Assembly: GCF_022808675.1 (NCBI RefSeq)
Contig: NZ_JAKZKV010000002.1
Coordinates: 1 to 64,000 of the forward strand
DNA from: Parabacteroides sp. FAFU027
Lineage (GTDB): Bacteria; Bacteroidota; Bacteroidia; Bacteroidales; UBA7332
Direction: 5' to 3'
Length of the DNA stretch: 64,000 nt
In this document: piece after piece, positions 54,298-63,550 of the stretch
Position numbering within the stretch: position 1 is the first letter of the stretch
Layout of the letters: the number at the start of each line of letters is the position of its first letter
Position numbers and translations under genes: made by a program
Notes under the pieces: model-generated
Database searches by the model: none
Told to the model about the DNA's origin: nothing
What the model saw: the letters and a program-made list of their open reading frames with translations, nothing else

Positions 54298-55788
54298 ATG
54301 CAAACTCAATATTTAAGAATCAATCCTGAAGACAACGTTGCGGTAGCCATCGTAACCTTGTCAGCCGGCGAAACGGTGAATGTGGATGGTAACGAAGTTA
54401 CCCTGCTGCATGAGATCCCTGCCGGACATAAGTTTGCGTTGCAGGATTTCGCTGCGAAAGATTTCGTGGTGAAATACGGATACGCTATCGGTCACGCTCG
54501 CGAAGCCATCGCTAAAGGCGCTTTGGTGAATGAGAAAAACATCAAAACCAACCTCGACGGGGTATTGGAATACACCTATTCTCCTAAACTGGAGTTCCCT
54601 GAAATCGCTAACCGCAACCTGACTTTCAAAGGTTACCGTCGTAAAAACGGTGATGTAGGTGTGCGTAACGAAATTTGGGTTGTTCCAAGTGTAGGCTGTG
54701 TTAACGGTACCGTAAACCAACTCGTGGAAGAGCTGAAAAAAGAGACTAACTGCGCTGGCGTTGACGCTATCGTGGGTTATCCTCACAACTACGGTTGTTC
54801 TCAGCTGGGCGACGACCACGAAAACACCCGTAAAATCCTTCGCGATATGGTGATGCACCCAAACTGTGGTGCCGTGCTGATCGTAGGTCTGGGTTGTGAA
54901 AACAACCAGGTATCTGCATTCAAAGAGTTCCTCGGCGATTACGATACTGAGCGTGTGAAATTCATGGAGACTCAGAAGGTGGGTGACGAATTCGAATCCG
55001 GCATGGAGCTGATGCGCGAACTTTACGCAGTGGCATCAAAAGACGTGCGTACCGATGTACCTTTGGCTGAGCTGAAAGTGGGCTTGAAGTGTGGTGGCTC
55101 TGACGGCTTCTCCGGTATTACCGCTAACCCGCTGTTGGGTGTATTCTCTGACTTCCTGGTAGCTCAGGGCGGTACTTCGGTATTGACTGAGGTGCCTGAG
55201 ATGTTCGGTGCGGAGACTATCCTGATGAACCGTTGCGAAACTACCGGTCTGTTTGACAAAACCGTTCACCTGATCAACGACTTCAAAGAGTACTTCATCA
55301 AAAACGAACAGCCTATTTATGAAAACCCTTCTCCGGGTAACAAAGCGGGTGGTATCTCTACTTTGGAAGAGAAATCATTGGGCTGTACCCAGAAATGCGG
55401 TAAGTCTGTTGTGAAAGACGTATTGATGTATGGTGACCGCATCCATACCAAAGGACTCAACCTGTTGAGCGCTCCGGGTAATGACCTTGTGGCTGCTACG
55501 GCATTGGCTTCTTCTGGCTGTCAGATCGTACTCTTCACGACCGGTCGCGGTACTCCATTCGGTTCTTACGTTCCAACGATGAAGATCTCTACCAACTCGA
55601 ACCTGTACAACAACAAACCGGGCTGGATCGACTTCAACGCAGGCGTAATCCTCGAAAACAAAACGATGGAAGAGACTCACGAAGCATTCGTAGAGTACAT
55701 CATCAAAGTGGCAAGCGGCGAGCTCGTGAACAACGAAAAGAAAAACTATCGCGAAATCGCAATCTGGAAAATGGGTGTTACATTGTAA
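54298..55788 (+). CDS. uxaA: Altronate dehydratase
   Basis: 496 residues: an N-terminal SAF domain (about 1-95) joined to the catalytic altronate dehydratase domain. Signatures include KGYRRKNGDVGVRNE, VGYPHNYGCSQLG, GLGCENNQ, LKCGGSDGFSGITANP and FTTGRGTPFGS. It dehydrates altronate to 2-keto-3-deoxygluconate and is a metal-dependent enzyme. Downstream is a perfect terminator. The complete set with uxaC, uxaB, kdgK and eda allows growth on galacturonate. Confidence 0.95.
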   Translation: MQTQYLRINPEDNVAVAIVTLSAGETVNVDGNEVTLLHEIPAGHKFALQDFAAKDFVVKYGYAIGHAREAIAKGALVNEKNIKTNLDGVLEYTYSPKLEFPEIANRNLTFKGYRRKNGDVGVRNEIWVVPSVGCVNGTVNQLVEELKKETNCAGVDAIVGYPHNYGCSQLGDDHENTRKILRDMVMHPNCGAVLIVGLGCENNQVSAFKEFLGDYDTERVKFMETQKVGDEFESGMELMRELYAVASKDVRTDVPLAELKVGLKCGGSDGFSGITANPLLGVFSDFLVAQGGTSVLTEVPEMFGAETILMNRCETTGLFDKTVHLINDFKEYFIKNEQPIYENPSPGNKAGGISTLEEKSLGCTQKCGKSVVKDVLMYGDRIHTKGLNLLSAPGNDLVAATALASSGCQIVLFTTGRGTPFGSYVPTMKISTNSNLYNNKPGWIDFNAGVILENKTMEETHEAFVEYIIKVASGELVNNEKKNYREIAIWKMGVTL

Positions 55789-55818
55789 GCAGCAAAGAAC
55801 AATCAACCCTATATAATG

Positions 55819-55848
55819 AAGCCCGCTCGATGGATATTGAGCGGGCTT
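55819..55848 (+). terminator. Intrinsic terminator of uxaA
   Basis: AAGCCCGCTC (55819-55828) and GAGCGGGCTT (55839-55848), perfect 10-bp stem, followed by a run of T residues, 30 bp past the stop codon. Confidence 0.93.
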
Positions 55849-55866
55849 TTTTTTGTTGTCAAATAC

Positions 55867-56562
55867 TTACTTGGGGTCTATAGCTCTAAATTTCATATAA
55901 TAAAAAAAGAGAAACATACATGGAATGAATTGATACTGTATCAATAGAAACAACTGTTCTATTAAATACAAAAACATCGTCTTAACATAAGCTAGCAGTC
56001 CTATTTCACAACCAAAGCCAGACTCAAAACCATCAAAATTAGCAGTTTCATAAAAAAGGTATCGTCTTGTTTGCGAATCATCTGATTCTTCTGGCATTTC
56101 ACTTCTTATGTATACGAAATCCTTATTTTCACTAGTAGATGGCTCTCCCTTGAGACCTTCTCCAGAAGTAACAGTATAAGCACCCTCATAATCGCCAAAA
56201 AAGTAATTCGACTTAAAAAAGTTCAAATAGAAAAGAGCAATCACAATAAGAAGGACTGGCATTACCTCTGATGCTTTAAAAAATGGAGCAAAGCGTCGAA
56301 AAAAATACAAGACTAGCTTATACAAAATAGAACCACCAACAACTACAATTACAACGCCCAATATATAGATATATGACGATTGAAATATTTTACCAAATAA
56401 ACTTTCAGAGTCAACACAGTTAAAAAAAAATTTCAGATGGACCCGGATATTTGAAAGCCAAGTCATAAAAAAACGGAGTAAGGTCAAAAAGATAGTAAAT
56501 AGAAACGAAGCATATATACTCAACTTGAATATCCTAATCGTTTTAGCATTCATAAACTTCAT
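55867..56562 (-). CDS. Unknown membrane protein with four helices
   Basis: 231 residues with hydrophobic segments at about 10-33, 64-91, 100-123 and 190-222; between the last two is a soluble loop containing SSENKDF-like polar sequence and EMPEESDDSQTRRY. I do not recognise a family. It starts 6 bp after the small gene at 56569, so the two form an operon. Base composition is more AT-rich than the uxa genes alongside, consistent with an accessory island. Confidence 0.6.
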   Translation of the reverse strand: MKFMNAKTIRIFKLSIYASFLFTIFLTLLRFFMTWLSNIRVHLKFFFNCVDSESLFGKIFQSSYIYILGVVIVVVGGSILYKLVLYFFRRFAPFFKASEVMPVLLIVIALFYLNFFKSNYFFGDYEGAYTVTSGEGLKGEPSTSENKDFVYIRSEMPEESDDSQTRRYLFYETANFDGFESGFGCEIGLLAYVKTMFLYLIEQLFLLIQYQFIPCMFLFFYYMKFRAIDPK

Positions 56563-56568
56563 ATTTGG

Positions 56569-56790
56569 TTAATCCTTGATCAAACGGCATTCAATTTCTG
56601 ATAGAGTTTTATTTAAATACGGCTCAAACTCATGCTCCATTACTCCATCAACTCGTTTCAAAACAAAATCATTTTTTCTTGCTGCGTGTATTTCCCCATT
56701 TTGCAAATAAAGTTTCTCATTGGGTTCTGACAAGATTTCGTATATCCCTTTTAGCCCTTTGCATCTTACATTATCTCCTTTCTTGTACAT
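56569..56790 (-). CDS. Unknown small protein, possibly SH3-like
   Basis: 73 residues. The first half, with KGDNVRCKGLKGIYEI then LYLQNGEIHAARKNDFV, looks like a small beta-barrel of the SH3/KOW kind, as seen in several small proteins; that is inference. The second half is acidic and helical. It precedes the membrane protein gene with a 6-bp gap. The function is unknown. Confidence 0.55.
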   Translation of the reverse strand: MYKKGDNVRCKGLKGIYEILSEPNEKLYLQNGEIHAARKNDFVLKRVDGVMEHEFEPYLNKTLSEIECRLIKD

Positions 56791-56811
56791 ACGTATAGAA
56801 TTTATGATTTA

Positions 56812-56879
56812 CATAAAAAGTGGGATTCGAACCCACACCTTCGTTGTCAACGATGTTCTTCCAATTAAACTATTTAACT
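56812..56879 (-). tRNA. Degenerate tRNA-like sequence, GAC in the anticodon position
   Basis: Minus strand. The T-arm is perfect (GTGGG, TTCGAAT, CCCAC at 56836-56820), the D-arm is good (TA GTTT AATTGGAA GAAC) and a TTGACAA loop places GAC as anticodon, nominally Val. The anticodon stem has only three good pairs (TCG/CGA), the acceptor strands AGTTAAA and TTTTTAT pair at only the inner three positions, and there is no CCA. It is probably a tRNA pseudogene or remnant rather than a functional tRNA. Confidence 0.4.
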
Positions 56880-57070
56880 CCCATTTTCATGTGAATATTT
56901 AACTCTACATTAAATTCCCATGAAATACGAGATCGCAATTGTGCCAGTTTCTTTGAAACAATCTGAAAAATATCTGATAGATAATTTGGAATTAAAAAGG
57001 CACAATGCTCTTTCATAACTTCCATTATTTCCATAATGATTCATTTTAAAAGATTCTGTGCACTATTGCA

Positions 57071-57139
57071 TTGCTTTCGATGGGACTTGAACCCACATCT
57101 GCAAAAACGTGCCACCTATCCAATTCAGCCACAAAAGCA
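57071..57139 (-). tRNA. Degenerate tRNA-like sequence, anticodon arm shortened
   Basis: Minus strand. The acceptor is good (TGCTTTT with GAAAGCA, all seven paired including one G-U) and the T-arm is good (GTGGG, TTCAAGT, CCCAT). The D-arm can pair three bases. Only 14 bases lie between the D-arm and T-arm, too few for a normal anticodon arm and variable loop, so no anticodon can be assigned. It is 69 bases long and has no CCA. A remnant or tRNA mimic is more likely than a decoding tRNA. Confidence 0.4.
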
Positions 57140-57230
57140 TCCAAAATTATAAATAAATATTTGTTTGGCAAGAATATACCTATTCTTGTTTATGTCTCTT
57201 CAAAGCAAATACAAATCCCACTTCAACCCG

Positions 57231-57694
57231 CTACAAAATGTAGAACTAAGAATTACACCTCAACCAACCATCTACAAAATGTAGGAACAAGAATCAAACC
57301 TTATTCAACCCTCTACATTTTGTAGAAACAAAAATGAGTATTCATTCAACCCGCTACAAAATGTAGAAGCTTAGTTTAAGCTGCAGTGGACCATCTACAA
57401 AATGTAGAAACCCCAACGACAACCCATTCAACCCGATGCAATTTGCAGAATCAAGAATGAGGCATCATTCAACCTGCTGCAAAATGCAGGAGCTTGTTTT
57501 ATGTTGTTGTGGAGTTGCTGCAAAATGCAGGAGCTCCAACGAGATCCTATTCTTCCTCCTGCAAATTGCAGGAGGTTGAATAAGTATGCATCCAACCGCC
57601 TGCAAAATGCAGGAACATGAATAAGGTCCGTTTCAGGCTGCTGCAAAACGCAGCGACCTGAATGGCACACCAACGAGCATTCTGCAAAATGCAG
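57231..57694. repeat. Array of 12 palindromes with an exact 41-bp period
   Basis: Twelve 13-bp hyphenated palindromes start at 57231, 57272, 57313, 57354, 57395, 57436, 57477, 57518, 57559, 57600, 57641 and 57682, always 41 bp apart. Copies 1, 2, 4 and 5 read CTACAAAATGTAG; copy 3 is its reverse complement; copy 6 is intermediate (ATGCAATTTGCAG); copies 7, 8, 10 and 12 read CTGCAAAATGCAG, copy 9 has AAT in the centre and copy 11 an arm mismatch. Arms thus changed together, preserving symmetry. The 28-bp intervals vary but are related (copies three units apart are about 57-79% alike). No copy is present 41 bp outside either end. It is not a CRISPR array and not coding. Confidence 0.9.
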
Positions 57695-58000
57695 ACTACA
57701 GCTCAACGTCATGTGCAAAAAGCGTTTGGTCGGTCAATGTAGCCTCCGGATCAATTCGAAACAAGAACAATCCCTTGCCTAAAAAATGACTATTCTTTCA
57801 GAAAGCGGGTAGTCTCCCCAATGGCATTCAATCCTCCTCTATCCCCTCTCACCACACCCCAAATCACACTTATTATCAATCATACAGGAATTTCCGCACA
57901 ACAAATTCAAACCATTCTAAAAATCAAGTATATTTGTGTGCATTAAGATCAAATAATACAATTCGCTCTCTAAATTTCTACATTAAATTACAACAGTACC
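57695..58000 (+). promoter_or_regulatory. Leader of the alpha-2-macroglobulin gene
   Basis: 306 bp without a gene. TATATTTG (57929-57936) fits the TAnnTTTG -7 element, about 65 bp before the start codon, without an obvious -33 box. The rest is unremarkable. Confidence 0.4.
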
Positions 58001-61000
58001 ATGAAACCACACCTACTCTACCGCGCCACGCAATGGCTGCTTATCCTTTCATTTGCTGTATTACCGCTATCCTGTAAAAAAGAACTGAAACCCCTGACCG
58101 TTGATCCGGCCTTTGCGGCTTATGTGATATCCTTCACATCGGGGGTGGTATCCAATGCAACCAAAATACAGGTACGGTTGGTGCAGGAATGTAAAGAGGC
58201 TGTTCCCGGAAAAGAGCTGTCATCCAATCCGTTTTCGATCAGTCCGGGAGTGAGCGGAAAGGCGGTATGGGTGGATCGTCAGACAATTGAGTTTATTCCG
58301 GACGAAAAGCTGGAGTCAGGTGAGATTTATACCGTTGACTTTGCCCTGAATGATTTCGTACAGGTACCATCGGAATTGAAGACGTTGAAATTCCGCTTTC
58401 AGGTGATGAAGCAGAATATCTCGTACGAGTTTAACGGGATAGAGCCGGAGAATGAATCGGACATGAAGCTGCAAAAGATACGCGGTAGTTTTACCACCGC
58501 CGATGTGGCAGAGGGAAGCGAACTGGAGAAGATTATAGAATTCAGTGGGAAAGCCGGTGAGCATGTCAACTGGATTCACAGCAAAGATGGACATTTTCAC
58601 AGCTTCACACTCGACAGTGTAGAGCGGAAGGAGGATGCTTATAAAATAGACATTGAATGGAATGGTAAGAAAATAGGGGCTAAAAATGGATCTGAAGAGT
58701 TTGAAATGCCCGGAATCAATGAGTTCAAGGTGATCCATGTCAAAACCGTTTCGGTTCCCAAAGCCCAGATTGAGGTCTATTTCTCGGATCCGGTGAGCAG
58801 GATGCAGGATCTGGATGGACTGTTTAAACTCTCAGGCAATATTCCCATGGGAATCATGGCCAACGGGAATGTGGTAAAACTGATCCCAACCCAACCAGTC
58901 ACGGGGGAAGTAGATCTGATGGTTTACGGAGGAATCCGGAATACCCTCGAGCGTAGTATGGGGGCAGGCCAGAACTTCCGGTTGAAGTTTGTCAGCCTGA
59001 AGCCTCAGGTGGAACTTATCGGAGACGGTGTGATCGTTCCTCACAGCGGGGGAATAATGTTTCCCTTCCGGGCTGTAAGCCTTTCGGCTGTGGATGTGAG
59101 GATCATCAAGATTTTTGAAAACAACATCGTCCAGTTTTTACAGACAAATCAGCTGAATGAAAACAATGAGCTCAAACGTGTGGGCCGGGTGGTGTACAAT
59201 CAGGAAGTACAGCTTACCTCCGAGGAAAAGATTGATTATACCCAATGGAACAACTTCTCGCTGGATCTATCCAAACTCATCGAAACAGAGCCCGGGGCTA
59301 TTTACCGTGTGGAAATCAGCTTCCGGAAGAAGCATTCGCTCTATCCGTGTGTAAACAAATCGGAAGACAAAGAGGAGTACACCGAACCGGAAGATCCGAA
59401 TAAAGAGTACAACGAACCGAACACCTGGGGGTATTACGAGGATGAAGGCGAATACGATTATGAAGATTACAAATGGCAGGACCGCGATGATCCCGGCAAA
59501 CCCTCCTATTACATGGGCAATGCGCACAAGGTGGCGAGAAATATTCTTGCATCGGATTTTGGGATAATCGCCAAAGCCGGTACAGATAATAACTATTTCG
59601 TGGCTGTAACCGACCTCCGCGATACCAAACCGTTTGAAGATGTGGAACTGGAATTCCGGAACCTGCAGAATCAGGTCATCGGGAAATCGAAAACCGATGG
59701 CGACGGGTTTTGCAAAATCAGGTTGCAGGATAAGCCCTTTGTAGTCATCGCCAAAAAGGACAAAGAAAGAGGCTACCTCCGGTTGGATGACGCATCATCC
59801 TTATCGCTTAGTATGTTTGATGTAGCCGGTGAGGAATTGAAAAAAGGGGTACGCGGCTTTATTTACGGTGAACGTGGCGTGTGGCGTCCCGGTGATCTGA
59901 TCTATCTGACATTTATCCTGGAAGATAAAAACAAATCGCTTCCGGCAAACCACCCCGTCATCATGGAACTGTATAATCCATCGGGGCAACTGATCAGCCG
60001 GATGGTGAAAACGGCTAACCTGAATGGCTTCTATAACTTCCTGATCAAAACCAACCCAACTGCTGCAACCGGAAACTGGTCTGTAAAGATGCGCGTCGGA
60101 GGTTCGGTCTTTGCCCGTAACCTGAGAATCGAGACGGTAAAACCCAACCGACTGAAGATCAATCTCAACTTCGGCTCGCAATTATTAAAAAAGGGTGTTC
60201 CGGTAAATGGTAAACTTCAGGTCAACTGGTTGCATGGCGCTCCGGCGGCTAATGCAAAGGTGAAAATTGACGCTACAGTAGCTGCGACCAATACTACCTT
60301 TGCCGCTTTTCCCGGATATATATTTGACGACCCGGTGAAGAAAGTGGCCTCTCAGGATATTTCTGTATTTAACGGCACACTCAATCCGGAAGGAGCGGCA
60401 GCAGTCAATACGCACTTTGATTTTGCATCCGATGCTCCGGGTATGCTGGCGGTACAGATGAAAACCACGGCCTTTGAAGGAGGCGGGGATTTCAGTACCG
60501 ACCGGGCTATATTCAATTATTCTCCCTACAAATCCTATGTCGGGGTAAGAATACCACAAGGCAAGGGATGGAACAACGCACTCAACTCCGACGAAGTCAA
60601 TCTTGTCCCCATTGCACTGGTGGATGAAAACGGAAGGGGAAAATCGGGAAAAGTCAAAATCGAAGTTTACAGCGTTTACTGGCGTTGGTGGTGGGAACAT
60701 CAGGCAGAAGAGAATCTGGCCGATTACGTAACCAACCAACACACCAACCTGATCAAATCGGATATTGTTTCTATTACCGGTGGCCGCGGTTTTTACCAGA
60801 TGTATCTCGGCTCACAGGACTATGGACGAAAGCTGATCCGCATCACCGACCTGGAGAGCGGACACAGTACAGGGGGTATTTTCTATACAACCTATAAAGG
60901 CTGGTGGAGCAATGCCGGAAACGACAATCCCGGTGGAGCGGAGATGCTCATGTTCCAAACGGATAAGAAAGAGTACAAAACCGGCGAAAAGATTACTATC

Positions 61001-63550
61001 GATCTACCGGTTACACACCGTGGTAAAGCGCTGATCAGCGTGGAGACAGGTAGCCGTGTATTGAAAAACTTCTGGTTTGAACCGGAAACGGATAATTCCC
61101 GCTTCAGCTTTGAGGCAACACCGGATATGGCTCCGAATATCTATATTCACGTCACCTATATCCAACCGCATAATCACGGCAAGAATGATTTCCCGATACG
61201 GATGTATGGCGTCCAGTCGGTAAAAGTGGAAGATCCTCAAACCCATCTTTCACCCCGAATCACCATGCCGTCTGAGATCAAGCCGTTGCAGAAATTTAAC
61301 ATTAAGGTGGACGAAGCGAGCGGTAAAGCCATGACCTACACCATTGCCGTGGTAGATGAGGGACTGCTCGATCTGACACGTTTCAAAACGCCAAATCCAT
61401 GGGATGCTTTCTATACCCACGAAGCGTTGGGTGTGCGCACCTGGGATTTATACAAATATGTGGCCGGTGCATTTACCGGCAAACTGGCCGGACTGTATGC
61501 CATCGGCGGCGACCAGTATTTTGACCGAAAAGGCAAAAACAACAGTAACCGCTTCAAACCGGTGGTTTTGTATCAGGGTCCTTTCACGGTGGAGGCTAAG
61601 AGCTCCCGCACGCATACCTTTACGATGCCCAACTATGTGGGTTCGGTACGGGTAATGGTCGTTGCCGGAAATCAGGGAGCATACGGTTCGACTGAAAAAG
61701 CCGTTCCGGTGCGACAATCGCTGATGGTTTTACCTACTTTGCCACGTGTCATCAGTCCGTCCGAGACAATCAAAGTCCCGGTTTCGGTATTTTCAATGAA
61801 TCCGAAGATTAGGAATGTAACCGTTCAGATTCTAACCGATAACAAATTCGCCATTGCCGATGGTGCTGTCCGCAAAATTGCATTTGATAAATCGGGTGAA
61901 AAGATGACCGAATTTACCCTGAAAGCCAAGAACACCACCGGAGCCGGTAGGATCATGATCAAAGCAATCTCGGGAAGTAACGTTTCCACGTCAGAAACTG
62001 TCCTGAACATCCGGCTCCCGAATCCACCGGCTGCAAAAGTCATCACAGCAACACTCCAACCGGGCAAAACCTGGTCGCAGGTGGTCAGTGCCTTCGGCAT
62101 ACCGGGTACAAACTCAGGTACGGTGGAAGTATCCCGTTTCTATCCGGTCAATCTGGAAAAACGGTTGAGCTACCTGATTCAATACCCGCACGGCTGTATC
62201 GAACAGGTGACGTCGGCAGTATTCCCGCAACTCTTTCTGCCTCAGATGATGGATATGAACGATGCCCGCAAAGCAGAAGTGGAAAGCAATGTAAAATCAT
62301 GCCTGGCCAAACTGAAGAGTTATCAGTTGGTCAACGGGGGCTTCTCCTACTGGCCCGGTGAATCGAATATTGCAGATGCCTGGGGAACCAATTACGCCGG
62401 ACACTTTATGCTCGAAGCACAGGCCAGAGGATATCAACTGCCGGTGGGGCTGCTTAATACGTGGTTAACCTACCAAACCCGTGAAGCCAACAACTGGAAA
62501 CCTTCCCGTAAGAATTACGGAACGGATCTCATTCAGGCTTATCGTCTTTACACCCTTGCTCTCGCTAAGAGACCGGCCCTGAGCGCCATGAACCTGATGC
62601 GTGAAACAGCGGAGATTGATCTGGCGGCGCGTTGGCGGCTTGCTGCGGCATATTGTGCAGCCGGCAAACCCGAGATTGGTGCGCAGATTGTATCCGGTAT
62701 TCCGCTCAAACCACAAAAAAGGGAAGAGTACTTTGACACCTACGGAAGCTACGGTCGGGACGAAGCCATGATCCTGGAAACTCTGGTCATGCTGAAAAGA
62801 AGATCGCAGGCAGAGGCTTTGGTCCGCGATATTGCCAATGTCCTGTCGTCAGACGAATGGTTAAGTACGCAGACAACCGCTTACATGCTGCTTGGCGTTT
62901 CCAAATTCGCAGGCGGAAATGCGAATGGCGGCAATCTGAAATGCTCGCTGAACATCGCCGAAAAAACAATGCAGATAAATTCTCCGAAAGTGATTTCGCA
63001 AAACAATATCGGATTTAATACCGGCTATCAAAAGAAAGTTACAATCACGAACAATAGCAGCCAACCTTTATTTATCCGCGTGATCACACAAGGCGTTCCC
63101 CTGATGAAGGGACAGGAAGCGACAGCTCAAAATCTGGCCATTGCCACTTCTTATGCAGATATGAAAGGACGTCCGTTGAATCCGTTATCCATCAAACAGG
63201 GAACACAATTCTATGTCAATCTGACGGTGACGCACCCGGGTGTCCGGATGGATTACAAGAACCTGGCCGTTTCGATGCTATTCCCATCGGGTTGGGAAAT
63301 TCTCAATGCCCGTATGGATAACATCAAAAGTGCTGTCCTGAAAACCGACGAGCCGGATTATCAGGATATCCGGGATGACCGGGTGTACATGTATTTCAAT
63401 TTGGCGAAAGGTCAGACCAAGACCTTCAGGGTATTGTTGCAGGCGGCTTACCTGGGCCATTACTATCTGCCATCCGTACAATGCGAAGCCATGTATGACA
63501 ACTCGGTAAGAGCATATACCAAAGGATATTGGGTGGGAGTTGTCAGATGA
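58001..63550 (+). CDS. Bacterial alpha-2-macroglobulin, thioester type
   Basis: 1849 residues, close to other bacterial A2M proteins. An N-terminal signal ends at LSC (Cys about 25), so it is probably a lipoprotein, although Pro at -3 is unusual. Macroglobulin and MG2 domains fill the first half (GVRGFIYGERGVWRPGD near 620 is the classic MG2 start), an A2M domain lies near 1180 (VVDEGLLDL, then YVGSVRVMVVAG), and a TED domain carries PHGCIEQ with the thioester Cys at about 1399 and its Gln three positions on. It traps proteases that attack the periplasm. An acidic, tyrosine-rich insert lies at about 450-505. It overlaps pbpC by 4 bp; A2M-PBP1C pairing is the standard arrangement in bacteria. 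Confidence 0.95.
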   Translation: MKPHLLYRATQWLLILSFAVLPLSCKKELKPLTVDPAFAAYVISFTSGVVSNATKIQVRLVQECKEAVPGKELSSNPFSISPGVSGKAVWVDRQTIEFIPDEKLESGEIYTVDFALNDFVQVPSELKTLKFRFQVMKQNISYEFNGIEPENESDMKLQKIRGSFTTADVAEGSELEKIIEFSGKAGEHVNWIHSKDGHFHSFTLDSVERKEDAYKIDIEWNGKKIGAKNGSEEFEMPGINEFKVIHVKTVSVPKAQIEVYFSDPVSRMQDLDGLFKLSGNIPMGIMANGNVVKLIPTQPVTGEVDLMVYGGIRNTLERSMGAGQNFRLKFVSLKPQVELIGDGVIVPHSGGIMFPFRAVSLSAVDVRIIKIFENNIVQFLQTNQLNENNELKRVGRVVYNQEVQLTSEEKIDYTQWNNFSLDLSKLIETEPGAIYRVEISFRKKHSLYPCVNKSEDKEEYTEPEDPNKEYNEPNTWGYYEDEGEYDYEDYKWQDRDDPGKPSYYMGNAHKVARNILASDFGIIAKAGTDNNYFVAVTDLRDTKPFEDVELEFRNLQNQVIGKSKTDGDGFCKIRLQDKPFVVIAKKDKERGYLRLDDASSLSLSMFDVAGEELKKGVRGFIYGERGVWRPGDLIYLTFILEDKNKSLPANHPVIMELYNPSGQLISRMVKTANLNGFYNFLIKTNPTAATGNWSVKMRVGGSVFARNLRIETVKPNRLKINLNFGSQLLKKGVPVNGKLQVNWLHGAPAANAKVKIDATVAATNTTFAAFPGYIFDDPVKKVASQDISVFNGTLNPEGAAAVNTHFDFASDAPGMLAVQMKTTAFEGGGDFSTDRAIFNYSPYKSYVGVRIPQGKGWNNALNSDEVNLVPIALVDENGRGKSGKVKIEVYSVYWRWWWEHQAEENLADYVTNQHTNLIKSDIVSITGGRGFYQMYLGSQDYGRKLIRITDLESGHSTGGIFYTTYKGWWSNAGNDNPGGAEMLMFQTDKKEYKTGEKITIDLPVTHRGKALISVETGSRVLKNFWFEPETDNSRFSFEATPDMAPNIYIHVTYIQPHNHGKNDFPIRMYGVQSVKVEDPQTHLSPRITMPSEIKPLQKFNIKVDEASGKAMTYTIAVVDEGLLDLTRFKTPNPWDAFYTHEALGVRTWDLYKYVAGAFTGKLAGLYAIGGDQYFDRKGKNNSNRFKPVVLYQGPFTVEAKSSRTHTFTMPNYVGSVRVMVVAGNQGAYGSTEKAVPVRQSLMVLPTLPRVISPSETIKVPVSVFSMNPKIRNVTVQILTDNKFAIADGAVRKIAFDKSGEKMTEFTLKAKNTTGAGRIMIKAISGSNVSTSETVLNIRLPNPPAAKVITATLQPGKTWSQVVSAFGIPGTNSGTVEVSRFYPVNLEKRLSYLIQYPHGCIEQVTSAVFPQLFLPQMMDMNDARKAEVESNVKSCLAKLKSYQLVNGGFSYWPGESNIADAWGTNYAGHFMLEAQARGYQLPVGLLNTWLTYQTREANNWKPSRKNYGTDLIQAYRLYTLALAKRPALSAMNLMRETAEIDLAARWRLAAAYCAAGKPEIGAQIVSGIPLKPQKREEYFDTYGSYGRDEAMILETLVMLKRRSQAEALVRDIANVLSSDEWLSTQTTAYMLLGVSKFAGGNANGGNLKCSLNIAEKTMQINSPKVISQNNIGFNTGYQKKVTITNNSSQPLFIRVITQGVPLMKGQEATAQNLAIATSYADMKGRPLNPLSIKQGTQFYVNLTVTHPGVRMDYKNLAVSMLFPSGWEILNARMDNIKSAVLKTDEPDYQDIRDDRVYMYFNLAKGQTKTFRVLLQAAYLGHYYLPSVQCEAMYDNSVRAYTKGYWVGVVR

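Noticed and set aside
57071-57325. 84-residue open frame on the plus strand
   Set aside because: It overlaps the second tRNA-like sequence and the first array copies and has no coding character.
57231-57694. CRISPR array
   Set aside because: The repeated unit is only 13 bp and is a palindrome that varies between copies, the intervals are diverged relatives of each other rather than unrelated spacers, and no cas gene is present.
57428-57718. 96-residue open frame on the minus strand across the array
   Set aside because: It is the palindrome array read through; the same unit is translated in all three frames in turn (41 is not a multiple of 3), giving LHFAE, VLQQP and AFCRR-type blocks, and it has no family resemblance.
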